NCBI RefSeq assembly: GCF_030406665.1
Contig: NZ_CP129121.1
Location: 1,178,001 to 1,242,000, forward strand
DNA length: 64,000 nucleotides
Source of the DNA: Halomonas halophila
GTDB lineage: Bacteria > Pseudomonadota > Gammaproteobacteria > Pseudomonadales > Halomonadaceae
Direction of reading: 5' to 3'
The notes beneath the pieces were generated by a model. That model searched no databases and was not told the DNA's origin. It was given only the letters and a program-made list of their open reading frames with translations. The position numbers and the translations under genes are program-made. This document shows positions 62,519 through 64,000 of this stretch, piece after piece (positions within the stretch are counted from its first letter, which is position 1; every line of letters starts with the position of its first letter).

Positions 62519-64000
62519 ATTTCTCCAACTTCTTCATCAAGCGACCGATCTTCGCGTCGGTGCTGGCGATCATCCTCACGGTGGTCGGCCTGATGAGCAT
62601 GCGGGTACTGCCGATCGAGCAGTACCCCAGCGTGGTGCCGCCCACGGTCTCGGTCAACGCCACCTTCCCGGGGGCGGACGCCGAGACCGTGGCGCAGACC
62701 GTGGCGGCGCCCCTGGCCGAGGCCATCAACGGCGTCGAGGACATGCTCTACATGAACTCGACCAGCTCCGACAACGGGATGATGAGCCTGAGCGTGGCCT
62801 TCAACATCGGCTCCGACGGCGACATCAATACCATCAACGTCAACAACCGTGTGCAGGGGGCGCTCTCCCAGCTGCCGGAGGCGGTGCAGCAGCAGGGTGT
62901 GACGGTGGAGCTGCGCTCCAGCTCGATCCTCATGCTGGTCTCGCTGCTCTCCCCGGAGGGCGATTACGGCAAGGTCTACATGCAGAACTATGCCGCCCTC
63001 AACATTCTCGACGAGCTGCGCCAGGTGCCCGGCGTCGGCGAGGCCGAGGTGCTGGGCGGCGGCGATTTCGCCATGCGCATCTGGATGGATCCGGACAAGC
63101 TGGCGCAGTACGACCTGACGCCGTCCGAGGTGGCCAGCGCGATCCGCGCCCAGAACACCGAGGTGCCGGCGGGCAGTCTGGCGTCAGCGCCCCAGTCCGA
63201 TGCCCGCGCCTTCACCTACACCATCACCGCCGGCGGCCGTCTGAGCGACGTCGATGACTTCCGCGACATCTTCCTGCGCACCAATCCCGACGGTTCGGCC
63301 CTGCGCCTGGATGACGTGGCGCGCATCGAGCTGGGCGCCTCGTCCTACGGCGTCGATGCCACGCTGAACGGTGGCACCATGGCGCCGATCCTGATCAACC
63401 AGCAGCCCGGTGCCAATGCCCTGGAGACCGCCAACGCGGTCAAGGCGAAGATGGAGGAGCTGGCCGGCCGCTTCCCGCCGGGACTCGAGTACGCCACGCC
63501 CTACGACACCACGCTGTTCATCGATGCCTCCGTGGAGACCGTGCTTCACACCTTCATCGAGGCGTTCCTGATCGTCGGCGTCATCCTGTTCATCTTCCTG
63601 CAGAACTGGCGCTTCACGGTGATCGCCATGTCGGTGGTGCCGGTCTCGGTGCTGGCCACCTTCGCCGGCTTCTACGCCTTCGGCTTCTCGATCAACCTGC
63701 TGACGCTGTTCGCCCTGGTGCTGTCGATCGGCATCGTGGTCGACGACGCCATCCTGGTGGTGGAGAACGTCGAGCGGGTGCTCAGCGAGGACGAGGAAAC
63801 CACCGTCATGCAGGCCACGGTGCAGGCCATGCGCGAGGTCGGCGGGCCGGTCATCGCCACCTCGCTGATCATGGCGGCGGTGTTCGTGCCGGTGGCCTTC
63901 CTCGGGGGCTTCAGCGGCCAGATCTACCAGCAGTTCGCCCTGACCGTGGCGGTGTCGGTGGCCTTCTCGGCACTGATGGCGCTGACGTTCACTCCGGCGC
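62515..64000 (+). CDS. acrB: RND multidrug efflux permease (AcrB type), 3' end beyond window
   Basis: Partial, at least 495 residues of about 1040. NFFIKRPIFASVLAIILTVV is the first helix. YPSVVPPTVSVNATFPGADA and the DTTLFIDASVETVLHTFIEA block fit the AcrB/HAE-1 family, and ALVLSIGIVVDDAILVVENV carries the proton-relay Asp-Asp pair. The frame is open to the last base. Coupled to acrA by overlap. Confidence 0.95.
   Translation, partial: MNFSNFFIKRPIFASVLAIILTVVGLMSMRVLPIEQYPSVVPPTVSVNATFPGADAETVAQTVAAPLAEAINGVEDMLYMNSTSSDNGMMSLSVAFNIGSDGDINTINVNNRVQGALSQLPEAVQQQGVTVELRSSSILMLVSLLSPEGDYGKVYMQNYAALNILDELRQVPGVGEAEVLGGGDFAMRIWMDPDKLAQYDLTPSEVASAIRAQNTEVPAGSLASAPQSDARAFTYTITAGGRLSDVDDFRDIFLRTNPDGSALRLDDVARIELGASSYGVDATLNGGTMAPILINQQPGANALETANAVKAKMEELAGRFPPGLEYATPYDTTLFIDASVETVLHTFIEAFLIVGVILFIFLQNWRFTVIAMSVVPVSVLATFAGFYAFGFSINLLTLFALVLSIGIVVDDAILVVENVERVLSEDEETTVMQATVQAMREVGGPVIATSLIMAAVFVPVAFLGGFSGQIYQQFALTVAVSVAFSALMALTFTPA

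Overview
The window is one stretch of a GC-rich gammaproteobacterial chromosome. The gene set suggests a halophile or marine bacterium of the Halomonadaceae (Halomonas-like). The grounds are a cyo-type quinol oxidase, a glucosylglycerate (compatible solute) locus, an E. coli-like deoCABD order, two TPP riboswitches and an RND efflux operon. The assignment is inference from gene content and codon style; no rRNA or tRNA gene was seen.

Layout. 1-3.9 kb: mechanosensitive channel, two J-domain-type proteins and a glutaredoxin-like protein. 4.1-11.4 kb: an AT-richer accessory island of short plus-strand genes separated by integron attC sites, with no integrase gene in the window. It is therefore a cluster of attC sites lacking an integrase (CALIN). 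Its cassettes encode small membrane proteins, an HEPN-like protein with an R-x4-H motif, an HExxH metalloprotease-like protein, a 2TM protein with a possible PLD-like fold, a DUF3024 protein and a methyltransferase remnant. It is invaded by two identical 912-bp IS5-family elements flanking an IS481-family element. 11.5-14.2 kb: small metabolic enzymes.

14.3-22.1 kb: a complete nucleoside use locus on the minus strand (tsx-like porin, nupC, deoC, deoA, deoB, deoD, cdd) facing a divergent DeoR-family regulator. 22.2-28.9 kb: a CBS-BON protein, then cyoABCDE and a Yip1-family membrane protein. 29-35 kb: a class V aminotransferase, a small outer-membrane protein, and glucosyl-3-phosphoglycerate phosphatase and synthase convergent with a GH13 glucosylglycerate/sucrose phosphorylase. 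35.2-37.5 kb: a Zn/Cd/Pb P-type ATPase behind a MerR-type promoter. 37.6-40.9 kb: thiC and tenA, each behind its own TPP riboswitch.

41-59.5 kb: ordinary chromosomal genes. They include a lipid A-type acyltransferase, an MFS transporter, three beta-oxidation-type genes, a zinc alcohol dehydrogenase, a racemase, a MOSC protein, an HxlR-family regulator divergent from an HD-domain protein with two palindromic operators between them, Nudix hydrolases, a fasciclin protein and a fructosamine-kinase-like protein. 59.7-64 kb: tolC-acrA-acrB tripartite efflux genes with AcrR/TtgR-like operators before tolC and before acrA; acrB runs off the window.

The most unusual part is the attC cassette island. 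Outside it, the main points of interest are regulatory sites whose palindromes can be read directly.
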